Positions 38,009 to 47,521 are shown, numbered from the stretch's first letter. The stretch is DNA of 64,000 nucleotides from Bifidobacterium sp. ESL0704 (GCF_029392075.1 NZ_CP113929.1:1736001-1800000), one strand, 5' to 3'. The notes: generated by a model not told the origin, from the sequence alone. Translations and numbers: made by a program.

Positions 38009-39238
38009 TTGAGCACCGATTTGACCGTCATCAGCCCGCCTTCCTGGGTCCAGGAGGCCTTCAAGGACTATTTCGACAAAGCTCACATGACAGATAGCTC
38101 ACATTCATGCATTACATCCGCTGTGGCCCGCGCCGAAAAAACGGGGCCGACCCCATCAACGGCTTCGGCACCGGAACCGTCGGTTAAACATCCAATCGAT
38201 TATTGGGCGGCAACCTATGATTACGGGTTCGAACCGGCTCGCGGCGTCAAGAATGGCGACGCCGTATGGATCACCGCCGACCTGCTGATCGCCAACAACG
38301 CGTGGAGGATGCGGCACAACCTATCGCCGCTGCTCTTGGAGGCGCCGGCACCCTATTGGCTGGCCACGTTGCCACGTACGTTCACACGACGAACCGTCAT
38401 TACCGCCCCGGTCTCGCACATTCGCGCATGGACCGCGCTGCCGGACGGCCTGGGGGAAAGGCCATGGTCCCAGCTGAGCGGCGGTCGAGTGCCGGAGTTC
38501 AGGGCGGCTCGGCGGAATCTTCGGCAACTGCAGAACGACCTGAACCAGGCTCCCGACGACTCATTGATCACCATCAATACGCATCTTGACGGCATCAGCG
38601 AGGAATGGTGCGTCATCGTCAAGCGCGGGAAAGCCGTGGCTTCCAGCGGCTATTGCGTTCATCGCTCGCAGGATGAAAACAGCCACGATATCCTCACCGT
38701 ATTCGACGGGACACGGTTCCATGATTCCTATCGCGGTATCGCCGAATCCCTTGCGACGCGGGCCGCGCAGACGAGCCATTTGGATGACGCCAGTATCATC
38801 GTGGGATTTCTGGCGGCGGACGGCGACGGGGAAACCGGGCGTGGAATAACGCAGGATTCATCGGATAAAGATTCATCGGATAAAGATTCATTGAATATTG
38901 TCTCGTCGAACATGGGTTTGCCAAACACCACCTCCTCGGATACAGGCTCGTTAAACACCACCTCACCGGATACAGGCTCACCGAAACCGCTTCCTTCGCC
39001 TTCGAACCCGCAACCGGTGATCATCGAGGCCGACCCGGTCTGGTGCACCACCCCGTATCCCTACGAAACCGTCGAAGAGGCCAACGCTTTTTTGAGAACC
39101 ATATCGGATAGTCGACTGTACGGCAACGGCGATGGCACGTTCAGAAAAGAGAACGGACAGACCGTAGCACAAGCCGAGATCTACGTTCCGGACCCATGGA
39201 TGGTTCGCCATGCCGCGCATCGTTATGACCGGTTTTAA
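38009..39238 (+). CDS. Hypothetical protein, possibly ATP-grasp-like
   Basis: I do not recognise this 409-residue protein with certainty. The blocks EEWCVIVKRGKAVASSGYCV and VIIEADPVWCTTPYPYE resemble the ends of ATP-grasp domains of the DUF4343 kind (a charged EYR/F strand and a late VxExNPxW strand), but a clear nucleotide site is not seen. Between them is a low-complexity insert (about residues 285-335) of repeated DSSDK and NTTS-DTGS units, with an exact DNA repeat at 38868-38900. The start is a TTG at 38009 with GAGAG upstream. No signal peptide. The CapA-like gene follows on the same strand after 198 bp. Confidence 0.65.
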   Translation: MSTDLTVISPPSWVQEAFKDYFDKAHMTDSSHSCITSAVARAEKTGPTPSTASAPEPSVKHPIDYWAATYDYGFEPARGVKNGDAVWITADLLIANNAWRMRHNLSPLLLEAPAPYWLATLPRTFTRRTVITAPVSHIRAWTALPDGLGERPWSQLSGGRVPEFRAARRNLRQLQNDLNQAPDDSLITINTHLDGISEEWCVIVKRGKAVASSGYCVHRSQDENSHDILTVFDGTRFHDSYRGIAESLATRAAQTSHLDDASIIVGFLAADGDGETGRGITQDSSDKDSSDKDSLNIVSSNMGLPNTTSSDTGSLNTTSPDTGSPKPLPSPSNPQPVIIEADPVWCTTPYPYETVEEANAFLRTISDSRLYGNGDGTFRKENGQTVAQAEIYVPDPWMVRHAAHRYDRF

Positions 39239-39436
39239 AAGCATTTGCAGACGGCTCCGCGATAATCCTTCAAAATCATTCGACGCTTACGTAAATACCC
39301 TATATACGGCAATTTCGTACTGAATTTCGTCACGGCAAAAGACACGGCAAATTCGGCCAAATGCACGTGAAGAGTATTCTTGAAAACAGAGAAACGGTAA
39401 TACGGCAATGACGAACAAACGAAAGAGAATGAGACA

Positions 39437-40828
39437 ATGAAGCCCAAACCCCAACACGGCCCCCGACACACAGGCAGATCCACAGGCAACGCTTCGGTTC
39501 ATGGCGCTTCAACACTTCCCCGGCTTCTGGGCGCGGCCGTCATCGTGCTGGCACTGTTCATCGTCGTGGGCGCGGCGCTCTTCTTCGGCATTCGCAACCA
39601 CAACGATGCCCCTTCGGCTTCCAACGGTACGACGACAACAAAAACCGCGGTCACCAAGAAAACCGCCCCGAAACCCGTCGTGACGCATCACGGCAACTCC
39701 CCCGACTGCCCGGACGAGGACTGCATCGCGCTGTTCGTCAACGGTGACCTGCTCTTCCACCCGCATCTTTGGCAGCATTTCCAAAACAACCCGAGCGCGA
39801 CGGACGGCACCGCGTTCAACTTCGACCCGCTGTTTACCAACATGAAGCCGTATATCCAGGCTTCCGACATTTCGGTGTGCGAGTTCGAGACGCCGATCGC
39901 GCCACGCGGCGGCCCGTACACCGGATACCCCGTCTTCGCCATCCCGCCGGAGGTCGTCGACGCTGCCAAGCATGTGGGCTACAACGCCTGCACCCACGGC
40001 ACGAACCACTCGTGGGACCAAGGCGCGGCGGGCATCACGCGGCTGTGGGACGAACTCGACAAGGCCGGCATCAAGCAGACCGGCTCGTACAAGACCGAAG
40101 AGGATTCGATGAAACCTCTCGTCATCGACTCCCCGACCGGCGGCGGCAAGCTCGGGCTGGTGACCGGCACCGTCTCGCTCAACGGCGAGGTGGCCGATGC
40201 GGATTGGCGCGTCGACCGGCTGCGCGAGGCCGGCGATCCGCACCACGACTCCGACATCCAACGTGCCGTCGAAAAGGCCAAAGCCGCTCGCCAGCAGGGT
40301 GCGGACGTGGTGGCGATGGCGATTCACTCGGTGCAGGAATATCTGACGAAGGCCGATTCGTGGCAGATCTCGGAGGCGCACGAACTGGCGGACACCGGCG
40401 CGTTCGACGTCATCTACGGGGCCGGATGCCACTGCGCGCAGCCGATCGAGAAGTATCACAATACGTGGATCGTCTACGGGCTCGGCAACGCGGTGACCGT
40501 CACCACGACCATTCCCGGCCACGAGACCAACAACCAGGGCATCAGCGCGCGCATTCAGTTCGCCGGCAAACGCGGCAAGCCCGGTTCGTGGCGGGTCAAC
40601 CGCATCGACTGGGCGCCCACCGCCAACATGCGGCAGGGGCAATACCAATGGTGTCCGATTGCCAGCGACCACCCCGACGGCACCTGTTGGGACACCGCGA
40701 CCGACGCGAAGCAGGAGCAGCGCATCCACGACGTCATCTACTCGATGGGCGCCGACAGCAACGTCGTGCGCGAGTGGCGGCTGAGTGACGAGCATCAGCA
40801 GGGGCAAGGGCAGCAGCCGGTGCAGTAG
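39437..40828 (+). CDS. CapA family membrane-anchored protein
   Basis: Calcineurin-like phosphoesterase-related protein of the CapA family, named for poly-gamma-glutamate capsule synthesis; most bacterial members are uncharacterised. The 463-residue protein has one N-terminal membrane helix (about residues 35-59, LGAAVIVLALFIVVGAALFFG) and an extracellular domain with the family motifs ALFVNGDLLFHPHLW, NACTHGTNHSWDQGAAGI, MAIHSVQEY and WIVYGLGNAV. It lacks capB/capC neighbours, so capsule synthesis cannot be inferred. GAGAATGAGACA precedes the ATG. It is followed by the 51-bp array. Confidence 0.88.
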   Translation: MKPKPQHGPRHTGRSTGNASVHGASTLPRLLGAAVIVLALFIVVGAALFFGIRNHNDAPSASNGTTTTKTAVTKKTAPKPVVTHHGNSPDCPDEDCIALFVNGDLLFHPHLWQHFQNNPSATDGTAFNFDPLFTNMKPYIQASDISVCEFETPIAPRGGPYTGYPVFAIPPEVVDAAKHVGYNACTHGTNHSWDQGAAGITRLWDELDKAGIKQTGSYKTEEDSMKPLVIDSPTGGGKLGLVTGTVSLNGEVADADWRVDRLREAGDPHHDSDIQRAVEKAKAARQQGADVVAMAIHSVQEYLTKADSWQISEAHELADTGAFDVIYGAGCHCAQPIEKYHNTWIVYGLGNAVTVTTTIPGHETNNQGISARIQFAGKRGKPGSWRVNRIDWAPTANMRQGQYQWCPIASDHPDGTCWDTATDAKQEQRIHDVIYSMGADSNVVREWRLSDEHQQGQGQQPVQ

Positions 40829-41011
40829 GCGCGGCTGCCGCCGGCCTGCCTGTACCGGCTGTGAGCCGTCATCGTTCTGCTGAAGCTGCGGGATTGCAGG
40901 TTGCAGGCATCCCCGATGACGGCTTATGACACATGGAGTGCGGTTGCCGCAGCCCGTTGCGTGCTACACGCTTGCATGGAGCACCAGCATGGCTACTGTT
41001 GCTTCGCCAAA

Positions 41012-41317
41012 TGGACATAATCGCAGAATATTGCCAAAACAATGACACTAAGCGCGGCTAATTGTCAACAAACGCAGAATATTCCTAAAACAATGACGTT
41101 TAAACCTGCTAATTGGACGTAATCGCAGAATATTCTGAAAACGGTGACGCCTAGCACCGCCAGCTGGACACAGTTCGGGAATAGTCCGAAAACAGTGACA
41201 CTCAACCCCACTAACTGGACACAATTCGGGAATAGTCCGAAAACAGTGACACTCAACCCCACTAACTGGACACAATTCGGGAATAGTCCGAAAACAGTGA
41301 CACCAAGCTTTATAAAC
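41012..41317. repeat. 51-bp tandem array, six units (array E)
   Basis: Units begin with TGGACA-like words at 41012, 41063, 41114, 41165, 41216 and 41267, exactly 51 bp apart. The last three are almost identical; the first three are diverged (GCAGAATATTCC replaces TTCGGGAATAGTCC). Each recent unit contains the palindrome TTCGGGAATAGTCCGAA and the words AAAACAGTGACAC. Because 51 is divisible by 3, open frames run through on both strands, but none has a ribosome-binding site. It fills the gap of about 600 bp between the CapA gene and a reductase gene. Confidence 0.9.
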
Positions 41318-41430
41318 CGGCCACATTGCCGATCGCTTAGGCTGCCTAGTATTGTTTGCCCCTGGCCGAACAAGCTAAGGGCAAACAGGACCCGTATGAG
41401 AATACCGTATAACCGGCAACGTCGCACGAA

Positions 41431-42036
41431 TCACGCCAGCGAGGCGCCGAGCTCCTTGATGCGCTCGATATGCTTGGACGCGGCCGCGCGGGCCTCAGGC
41501 GAATTGTCGCCCATCTCGAGGTTGTCGACGTAGACCAGCTCGGCATCGTCCACACCGCAGTAATGGTGGAACATGTAGTAGATGACCTGGTGGCGGATCG
41601 CGAAATCGATACCACTGTCGCGGTACCACTTCTCCGAGCTGCCGGTGAGCATGATGACGCGGAACTTCTTGTCGGCGATGGCGGACTTGGATTTGTCCGG
41701 ATTGTAGCCGAAGTGGCGGCAGAGCACGCGCTCGGTGAAGCCCTTCATCATCGCGGGCATCGAGCACCAGTAGACCGGGAAGACCAGCGCGATGACGTCG
41801 GCGTCGAGGATCTTGCGCTGCAGGGCGGCTGCATCGTCGGGCATCGGGGCTTCGTTCAGGTACTGCTTGCGGTCGGCCATGCGGTAGGTCGGGTCGAAAC
41901 CGATGGCGTGCAGGTCGACGAACTCGGTGCCCGCCGACGGGTCCTTGGCCTTCGCACCCTCGAGAAACGCCTTGCCGATGGTTTGCGTGAGCGATTCCGG
42001 ATCCGGATTCGCGGTAAATGCTAGGAAATTGGTCAT
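41431..42036 (-). CDS. NAD(P)H-dependent quinone/flavin oxidoreductase (flavodoxin-like fold)
   Basis: The 201-residue product resembles NAD(P)H quinone oxidoreductases of the MdaB/KefF/YwrO group. It has the N-terminal FLAFTANPDPESLTQTIGKAFLEGAK flavin-phosphate region (the xNPxxxS pattern), ADVIALVFPVYWCSMPAMMKGFTERVL, the loop that contacts the isoalloxazine and nicotinamide, and a short C-terminus. It is probably a cytoplasmic FMN or FAD enzyme. TAAGAGGC precedes the ATG. It lies upstream of the 51-bp array and downstream of the alcohol dehydrogenase gene on the same strand. Confidence 0.88.
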   Translation of the reverse strand: MTNFLAFTANPDPESLTQTIGKAFLEGAKAKDPSAGTEFVDLHAIGFDPTYRMADRKQYLNEAPMPDDAAALQRKILDADVIALVFPVYWCSMPAMMKGFTERVLCRHFGYNPDKSKSAIADKKFRVIMLTGSSEKWYRDSGIDFAIRHQVIYYMFHHYCGVDDAELVYVDNLEMGDNSPEARAAASKHIERIKELGASLA

Positions 42037-42103
42037 GCCTCTTATTGTAGGAGACGGCCGCTAACAATTGCTGGCGAATACTCGGTGACGTCAGTTACAT
42101 ACC

Positions 42104-42132
42104 GCGTTTGTAACGGTATACGTTACAAACGC
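42104..42132 (-). terminator. Hairpin downstream of the alcohol dehydrogenase gene
   Basis: GCGTTTGTAAC (42104-42114) and its perfect complement GTTACAAACGC (42122-42132), 7-nt loop, 8 nt after the stop codon. No T-run follows, so termination is likely but not certain. Confidence 0.65.
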
Positions 42133-42140
42133 GCCATTCA

Positions 42141-43091
42141 TCACTCATAGACGGCAACCAAGCGGCCACGGACGTCACCGGCCTGCAGCTTCTTCAAACC
42201 CTCGGGAATCTCGTCGAAAGAGATCTTGGTGGTGACCGGGTCGAGGTCGCCGGACTCCATGAGCTTATAGACGCCGGCGATGTCGTCCTTCGTGCCGCCG
42301 TTGGAACCGAGCAGGTTGACCTGACTTATGATGAGCGCCTTGGTGTTGATGGTGCTTTCGAGACGGCCCATGCCCACGAGCACGACGGTACCGTGCGTCT
42401 TGCACGCCTCGACCGCCTGGGCTGTGGTGGTGCCGAAACCAGCAAAATCGATGACCTTGTCGAACTTGATGCCCTCGGCCGCGAACTCGTCGATGGACTT
42501 CTTCACGTCGATGGCGCCCAGATCCTTGGCCATCGGCCACGCGGATTCCTTGACCTCGGCGACGTAGAGATTCGCGCCAAGCAAGTACGCGACGCGAGCG
42601 CCAATCTGCCCCAGCCCGCCGACGCCGATGATGCAGACATCCTCGCCCTTCTTGACGGCCGCGCGCGTGGCGACGGCGTGGTACGAGGTCATGCCCGCGT
42701 CCGTCGCCGCCGCACCCTTGACGAAGTCGACCGAATCGGGAATCGGCACCAGCGCCTGTGCGCCGATCGCAATCTTCTCGCCATAGCCGCCATCGAAACC
42801 GCCACCAGGAGTGCCGGCCGAAGTAGTCGGGCAAATCGCGACGCGGTCGCCGACCTTGAATCCTTCGACACCTTCGCCGACCTCGCTGATGACGCCCGCG
42901 TCCTCATGGCCGAGCGTGAAAGGAACGGTGTGGCCCTTCATCCAGCCCGGATCGGTGAGAAACCCGACGTCCGTGTGGCACAACCCAACCGCCTTCGTGT
43001 CGACGATGACTTCGCCGGCCAAGGCACGCAGCTCCGGCACCTCCTCCAGCTTCAGCGGTTTGTTGGTCCCGTAAAATCTCCATGCTTTCAT
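42141..43091 (-). CDS. Zinc-dependent alcohol dehydrogenase lacking the structural-zinc loop
   Basis: Medium-chain dehydrogenase. The 316-residue product has the catalytic zinc region GLCHTDVGFL (Cys) and LGHEDAGVISEVGEGVEGFKVGDRV (His-Glu), the substrate region ATDAGMTSYHAVATRAAVKK and the Rossmann GVGGLGQIGARVAYLLGANL. In place of the four-Cys structural-zinc lobe it has AICPTTSAGTPGGGFDGGYGE. It is therefore shorter than AdhP. GAAGGAGGCAGCAAC precedes the ATG. The preferred alcohol or aldehyde is unknown. It marks the left border of the AT-rich island. Confidence 0.88.
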   Translation of the reverse strand: MKAWRFYGTNKPLKLEEVPELRALAGEVIVDTKAVGLCHTDVGFLTDPGWMKGHTVPFTLGHEDAGVISEVGEGVEGFKVGDRVAICPTTSAGTPGGGFDGGYGEKIAIGAQALVPIPDSVDFVKGAAATDAGMTSYHAVATRAAVKKGEDVCIIGVGGLGQIGARVAYLLGANLYVAEVKESAWPMAKDLGAIDVKKSIDEFAAEGIKFDKVIDFAGFGTTTAQAVEACKTHGTVVLVGMGRLESTINTKALIISQVNLLGSNGGTKDDIAGVYKLMESGDLDPVTTKISFDEIPEGLKKLQAGDVRGRLVAVYE

Positions 43092-43328
43092 GTTGCTGCC
43101 TCCTTCGGCTTACGTCGTTGAGCATTGGTTACGATGTACTATCGTAGTCCACCGGCAGGTTGTGAGTTTCTAATAACCGTCTACTCATTCCAACGCAATA
43201 AGCACTAAGAGCGGTCCTCAAGCCCACTAACAGCGCTTAAATCGAGGGCTCTATTTATAAAAATTAACCAAACAGATGCCGCACCACTCATCACTGCCTC
43301 AATAAAACTTAGATTCTAAAGTATCCCC

Positions 43329-44867
43329 CTATTGTTCATTCCCAGTCTTCTCTTTGTTGTTACTTTCAATCTCAGCAAACTTTGCCTTCATTGTTTCGTT
43401 TCCACGGGTAAGCCTACGGATAGTAACTCTCTGAGCTTTATCGTTGGCAAGGCGCAAATTGTTGTCTGAACCTTGAAGCGTTTCCTTTATTTTGTTGAGC
43501 TGCTTTATCGCTCTGTCGATCTCGTCGATGGCCGTCATGAACTTGCGGTGTGCCAAGTCAAAGTTGCGGCCGAACCCGCTCTTGAACTTATCGAGTTCCT
43601 CCTCGAAATGAGTGATGTCGATGTTCTGCGCCTTCATCTCGTTGAGCTCAGTCTTATATTGCATCGAGTTCTGTGCGGCGTTACGCAACAAAGTAATCAT
43701 CGGAATGAAGAACTGCGGCCGGATGGCATACATCTTCGGATATTGGTAGGAAACATCGACAATACCTGTGTTATACAGTTCGCTTTCCGGCTCGAGCATC
43801 GAGACCAACACCGCGTACTCGCAGCCCTTCTCCCGCCGATCTTTATCCAGTTCCTTGAAGAAGTCCTCGTTCTTGTGCTTCGTGGACGTGCTGTCGGTCT
43901 CGTTTTTCATCTCGAACATGATGGAAATGACCTCAACACCGCTCTCGTCGGTCTCTCTGAAAATGAAGTCGCCCTTGCTGCCGGTTCTGGCGTCGTTGTC
44001 CTTCTCAAAATACGCAGTCGGGAACGCAGTCGCACGAATCTTGTTGAACTCGTCCTGGCAGAAGTGCTCCAAGGACTCTCCCACCATCTTCGTGGATTGC
44101 TTGGTCTTGAAGTCCTTCAGACGCTCAATCTCATCGTCACGCACTTTAAGTTCCAGCGCATATTGCTCCTTCTGCGACTTTGCTTCCAACTTGCGTTTAA
44201 GGTCGGCCTGATCGATATTGCTCTTGAGCTCAGCGATCTGCTTATCCTTCTCTGAAGCAATCTTCTGGCGTTCGGTTTCCAGCGTGGCCTTTGCCAGTTT
44301 CTCAGCCAATTCCTTCTCCAATCGCGCCTTATCCAAATCGCTCTTAAGCTGGTCACGTTCTTTTTCGACAGCGCTGACCGCAGCTTCCTGATCGTGCTTT
44401 TGCGACGTCTTTATCGAATCAATCTCGTTCTTGAGTTTTACGATTTCGGCGTCCTTGGCAGCTGAATTCTTTTCCAGCTCGGTTGCGGACTGCGCCTTTG
44501 CCAGTTCCAATGCCTTCTGCTGATCCAATTTCGCCTGTTCAAGCTGAGACTTCAACTCATCCCGTTGCTTCTCCACTGGATGCAGTGCCTCATTGACCGC
44601 TAAATCTTTGGCTGATGCACTGGCATCAAGTTTTGCCTGAAGATCCTGAATCTGCGCATCTTTGGCCGCCTCCGACTTCTGCAATTCGCCTTCAGCCTTG
44701 GCACGTTCCAGCTCAAGAGCCTTTTTCTGCTCTCGTCCAGCCGCATCAAGCCGCTCGTGCAGTTGCTTGTCAAACTCTTTGTCGCGCACTTGCTTGACGA
44801 TATCGGCATACCCAGCCTCGTCAACCTTGAACGCCTTCCCGCAATTCGGGCAAACGATCTCTGCCAT
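43329..44867 (-). CDS. DUF2130 coiled-coil protein
   Basis: The 512-residue protein starts with a zinc-ribbon-like knuckle (VCPNCGKAF), followed by about 240 residues of Lys/Glu/Ala/Gln heptad-rich coiled coil (repeats such as [19 protein letters not shown]), then the DUF2130 domain ([56 protein letters not shown]). The FEMKNE and preceding acidic residues resemble a PD-(D/E)XK nuclease core, which fits the position at the edge of a defence island. Experimental function is not established. AGGAGCCAAAG precedes the ATG. Confidence 0.88.
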   Translation of the reverse strand: MAEIVCPNCGKAFKVDEAGYADIVKQVRDKEFDKQLHERLDAAGREQKKALELERAKAEGELQKSEAAKDAQIQDLQAKLDASASAKDLAVNEALHPVEKQRDELKSQLEQAKLDQQKALELAKAQSATELEKNSAAKDAEIVKLKNEIDSIKTSQKHDQEAAVSAVEKERDQLKSDLDKARLEKELAEKLAKATLETERQKIASEKDKQIAELKSNIDQADLKRKLEAKSQKEQYALELKVRDDEIERLKDFKTKQSTKMVGESLEHFCQDEFNKIRATAFPTAYFEKDNDARTGSKGDFIFRETDESGVEVISIMFEMKNETDSTSTKHKNEDFFKELDKDRREKGCEYAVLVSMLEPESELYNTGIVDVSYQYPKMYAIRPQFFIPMITLLRNAAQNSMQYKTELNEMKAQNIDITHFEEELDKFKSGFGRNFDLAHRKFMTAIDEIDRAIKQLNKIKETLQGSDNNLRLANDKAQRVTIRRLTRGNETMKAKFAEIESNNKEKTGNEQ

Positions 44868-45137
44868 CTTTGGCTCCTAGTCTTATCTCTTAAATGCTTA
44901 TTTTAAAATATTTTACCTTAAATTCTATTTAGGCTCAGGCACGATACAATACGGTAGTGTCCGGAGTTTTGTGCAGATTATAGATTCAAAAGACATCTCC
45001 AACTTTTCGTCCGCACCCCCGACACTCAACATTTTTGATTTATTTACATTGTTCCATCAATAAATCAAGAAAAACTAGATAACCTATCTACCTATCCAAA
45101 CTTTATTATTAACAAAAGTTATGTATAACATTCTTTA

Positions 45138-46025
45138 TTAATAAGCCTCATCGTTTTTTCTAGACAAGAAGATACTAAAACTAAAACAAAAATAAATTAA
45201 ACCAATAAACCAGAAGAGCATAAATATTACACTCAATATAGGTAAAACACAATTATTGGGTAATAACTTAAGAAGATCCATACACAAAATATAACCAGGA
45301 ATGCTACACCCAAACAAACTGCCAAAAAGAGGGGCAAGAAAACTAATCTTCGGGGTATTCAACCTTCTCATTTCAATCATTTTGTTAAAAGCCGACTCCT
45401 CATGATTAATCGCAAAACCACCTTCTGTATGCAGAAGCGGTAAAAGGTATGTTTGAAAAACAAAATTAATTTGTATTTCTTTCCACAGTTTCTGTATTCC
45501 TAAGCACAAGAAAATTCCTATAATAAAAATAATTGAAATTTCAAACAGACCAAGCAACTGATTTTTCGAAAAACCAGATGCGGCAGACTTTCCTCCATAT
45601 ACAAAAAATAATATGGCGGATACTAAAAGAAAACCATAAATGAAAACAAAAATCGTATAGAAAATAAAAGCAAAGAATTTTATAGGCTTGAATAATTTTT
45701 CAATTTCTGGATTGTCTTCTTCTAATCTCCCTCTTGCATATTCTTTAAATTGCTTTTGAAACTGCTTGATTTCAAGCTTATTTTGGAAGTAGATCTTTCG
45801 CTTTTCCAGAATTTTTCCGTCCCTTGACACGTCCAAAACAGAGCTCAAAGAATCTATGTATTGAATCTTTCTTTTCAGACGTTTACTACTATTAAAAATA
45901 GACGAATTTATTCCAAATTCTTTTATAATAAAGCACGAAAGCAAAATTATAATTACAATTAAAGTAACGCCAAATTGGAACTGCTTTGGCAATGAATCTA
46001 TAACTTTCCCCAAGATTTCTTCCAA
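45138..46025 (-). CDS. AT-rich multi-spanning membrane protein
   Basis: I do not recognise this 295-residue protein. It has one N-terminal hydrophobic helix (FGVTLIVIIILLSCFII), a basic cytoplasmic-looking region of about 90 residues (KRLKRKIQYIDSL, KRKIYFQNKLEIKQF), two adjacent helices in the middle and two or three at the C-terminus. A TTG at 46025 with AGAGGG 6 nt upstream is the best start. It lies downstream of the Shedu-like gene on the same strand after 270 bp and shares its AT-rich composition. It may be an accessory of the operon, but the hairpin at 46047-46110 separates them. Confidence 0.65.
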   Translation of the reverse strand: MEEILGKVIDSLPKQFQFGVTLIVIIILLSCFIIKEFGINSSIFNSSKRLKRKIQYIDSLSSVLDVSRDGKILEKRKIYFQNKLEIKQFQKQFKEYARGRLEEDNPEIEKLFKPIKFFAFIFYTIFVFIYGFLLVSAILFFVYGGKSAASGFSKNQLLGLFEISIIFIIGIFLCLGIQKLWKEIQINFVFQTYLLPLLHTEGGFAINHEESAFNKMIEMRRLNTPKISFLAPLFGSLFGCSIPGYILCMDLLKLLPNNCVLPILSVIFMLFWFIGLIYFCFSFSIFLSRKNDEAY

Positions 46026-46046
46026 AATAATCCCTCTCAAGTGAAG

Positions 46047-46110
46047 TAATTATGGGTTATAGGCCAAACCCCGGTCATAACCAACTCGTTTTGCCTATAA
46101 CCCGTAATTA
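46047..46110. repeat. 18-bp inverted repeat between the membrane-protein gene and the Shedu-like gene
   Basis: TAATTATGGGTTATAGGC (46047-46064) and GCCTATAACCCGTAATTA (46093-46110) are complementary over 18 bp except for one position that is a G-U pair in RNA; the loop is 28 nt. The remainder of the 254-bp gap (46041-46294) holds no gene. It could terminate the four-gene operon transcript or belong to the family of inverted-arm elements. Confidence 0.65.
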
Positions 46111-46294
46111 TTGTATCCAATTAATATTTCAACCTTACAAGTAACATCCGCCTTAACCTATGGCTTTGGAAAAGCTACCTTTCGCTTCAACGGCTTGTGA
46201 ATTCCATAAATCTCGACGCATTCATGATTAACTACCATTTTGCCTACAAAACCCGCCTATTAATAAAAATATTCTCACTCAGCAATCAATACTT

Positions 46295-47521
46295 TTAATT
46301 ATCTAATTGTTGAGATTCATCCTTCATACCAGCCATCCATTTAGCCCGTTCAAACAATTCGTCATAGGTGATTATTTCCGGTGATACTATATTACGCCTA
46401 AACAATTCAAAAGCTCTAAATTTTAAGTCATTAAATATCCCAGAAGTTTCATAAAAATCACGTTGCATAGAGCCAATAATCAAATAGCTTCGTGGCTGAA
46501 AAAGATACACACTTTCAATAGGCGCACCCGTCTCATCTCTTCTAATTACTTCATTATTGTGCGAATCATTTATAGAAGCTAAAACCTCATTCTGTAACTG
46601 TGCTATTCCACCAGCCAGATCTTTCGATGGCGCCCAACACTCAGGCCGATATTCGTTACTTTGTAATAATGGCGCAGTATGCTGTTTTAGCTCAATGTAT
46701 ACCATCGAACGCCCTGCACCAACGCTCATATATAGCGCATCAGCACGTTTGCCGGCATGATTGATACTATTGCCCTGCACAGATTTCTCAAGTTTATTTT
46801 TGTCAAATGGAACTAATAAACGTGAGTCTAGACAAGATCCAAGAATCCACTGATTTTTTTCAAAGAAATGCTGCCAAACCGACTCGGGTTTATGCCATTT
46901 TCTTGTAGCTTCTTCAAAACAATCAGAATCATTCAGTAAATTATCAAAAACATTTACTGCTTGTTTCCTCGCCGCAATTGCTATCACATCGTCAGCGTCT
47001 TCATCATTCTGAATCTGCTGACGAATTTTAGATTTGTCATGATTATAGATTTCACTAATGGAATCTTTATCAGACAATAATTTATCCAATAAGGCAGAAT
47101 CGACCGGCCCAGAAAACTTACCGTTAGCCGAATAAGCAGGCAATCCCCGAATTAAATCAAAGAATGCATTCGCATCACTCTCATTGAGAGAGAGGACTAC
47201 TTCTTTTTCATTTGGATGTCTTTTATCAAAACGCACAATATTTAGTTGCTTGCAACGACCAGCATCGCCAACCATTAATAATTCTACTTGAGATCTTTTG
47301 TAACTGGATTGAACCGACATATTTGTCATCTCCGTCTCATTAGGGATAGTCGCATCATCGCAACAAAAAACTTTCTTAACATATCGTGCATCTTTTCCAT
47401 AATCCGAAGAGTTCTGTCTCCAATATGGTTTTGAAGGCAAAAAATAAGTTCTCCAAGGTAAACGCCTACATGCATATTCCCATTCATCCCAAGGAACTCT
47501 CGAGTGAAATTTTCCACTCAT
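46295..47521 (-). CDS. Shedu-like (DUF4263) PD-(D/E)XK nuclease
   Basis: The 408-residue protein carries a C-terminal DUF4263/Shedu domain (about residues 210-400): an ILGSCLDSRLLVPF strand, KRADALYM with the metal-binding Asp (about 261), MVYIELKQHTAPLL with Glu-Xaa-Lys (about 277-279), GGIAQLQNEV with the core Gln (about 308) and SYLIIGSMQRDF. Shedu is an established single-protein anti-phage nuclease in other bacteria. The N-terminal ~200 residues are not recognised and may sense a partner or DNA. The ATG overlaps the stop of the helicase gene (TGATG), implying coupled translation and joint function. AGGAG lies in the end of the helicase gene. Confidence 0.82.
   Translation of the reverse strand: MSGKFHSRVPWDEWEYACRRLPWRTYFLPSKPYWRQNSSDYGKDARYVKKVFCCDDATIPNETEMTNMSVQSSYKRSQVELLMVGDAGRCKQLNIVRFDKRHPNEKEVVLSLNESDANAFFDLIRGLPAYSANGKFSGPVDSALLDKLLSDKDSISEIYNHDKSKIRQQIQNDEDADDVIAIAARKQAVNVFDNLLNDSDCFEEATRKWHKPESVWQHFFEKNQWILGSCLDSRLLVPFDKNKLEKSVQGNSINHAGKRADALYMSVGAGRSMVYIELKQHTAPLLQSNEYRPECWAPSKDLAGGIAQLQNEVLASINDSHNNEVIRRDETGAPIESVYLFQPRSYLIIGSMQRDFYETSGIFNDLKFRAFELFRRNIVSPEIITYDELFERAKWMAGMKDESQQLDN

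Noticed and set aside
41012..41317. CRISPR array or repeat-protein gene
   Set aside because: Units are contiguous 51-mers without spacers, and the frames running through them have no ribosome-binding site or start context.
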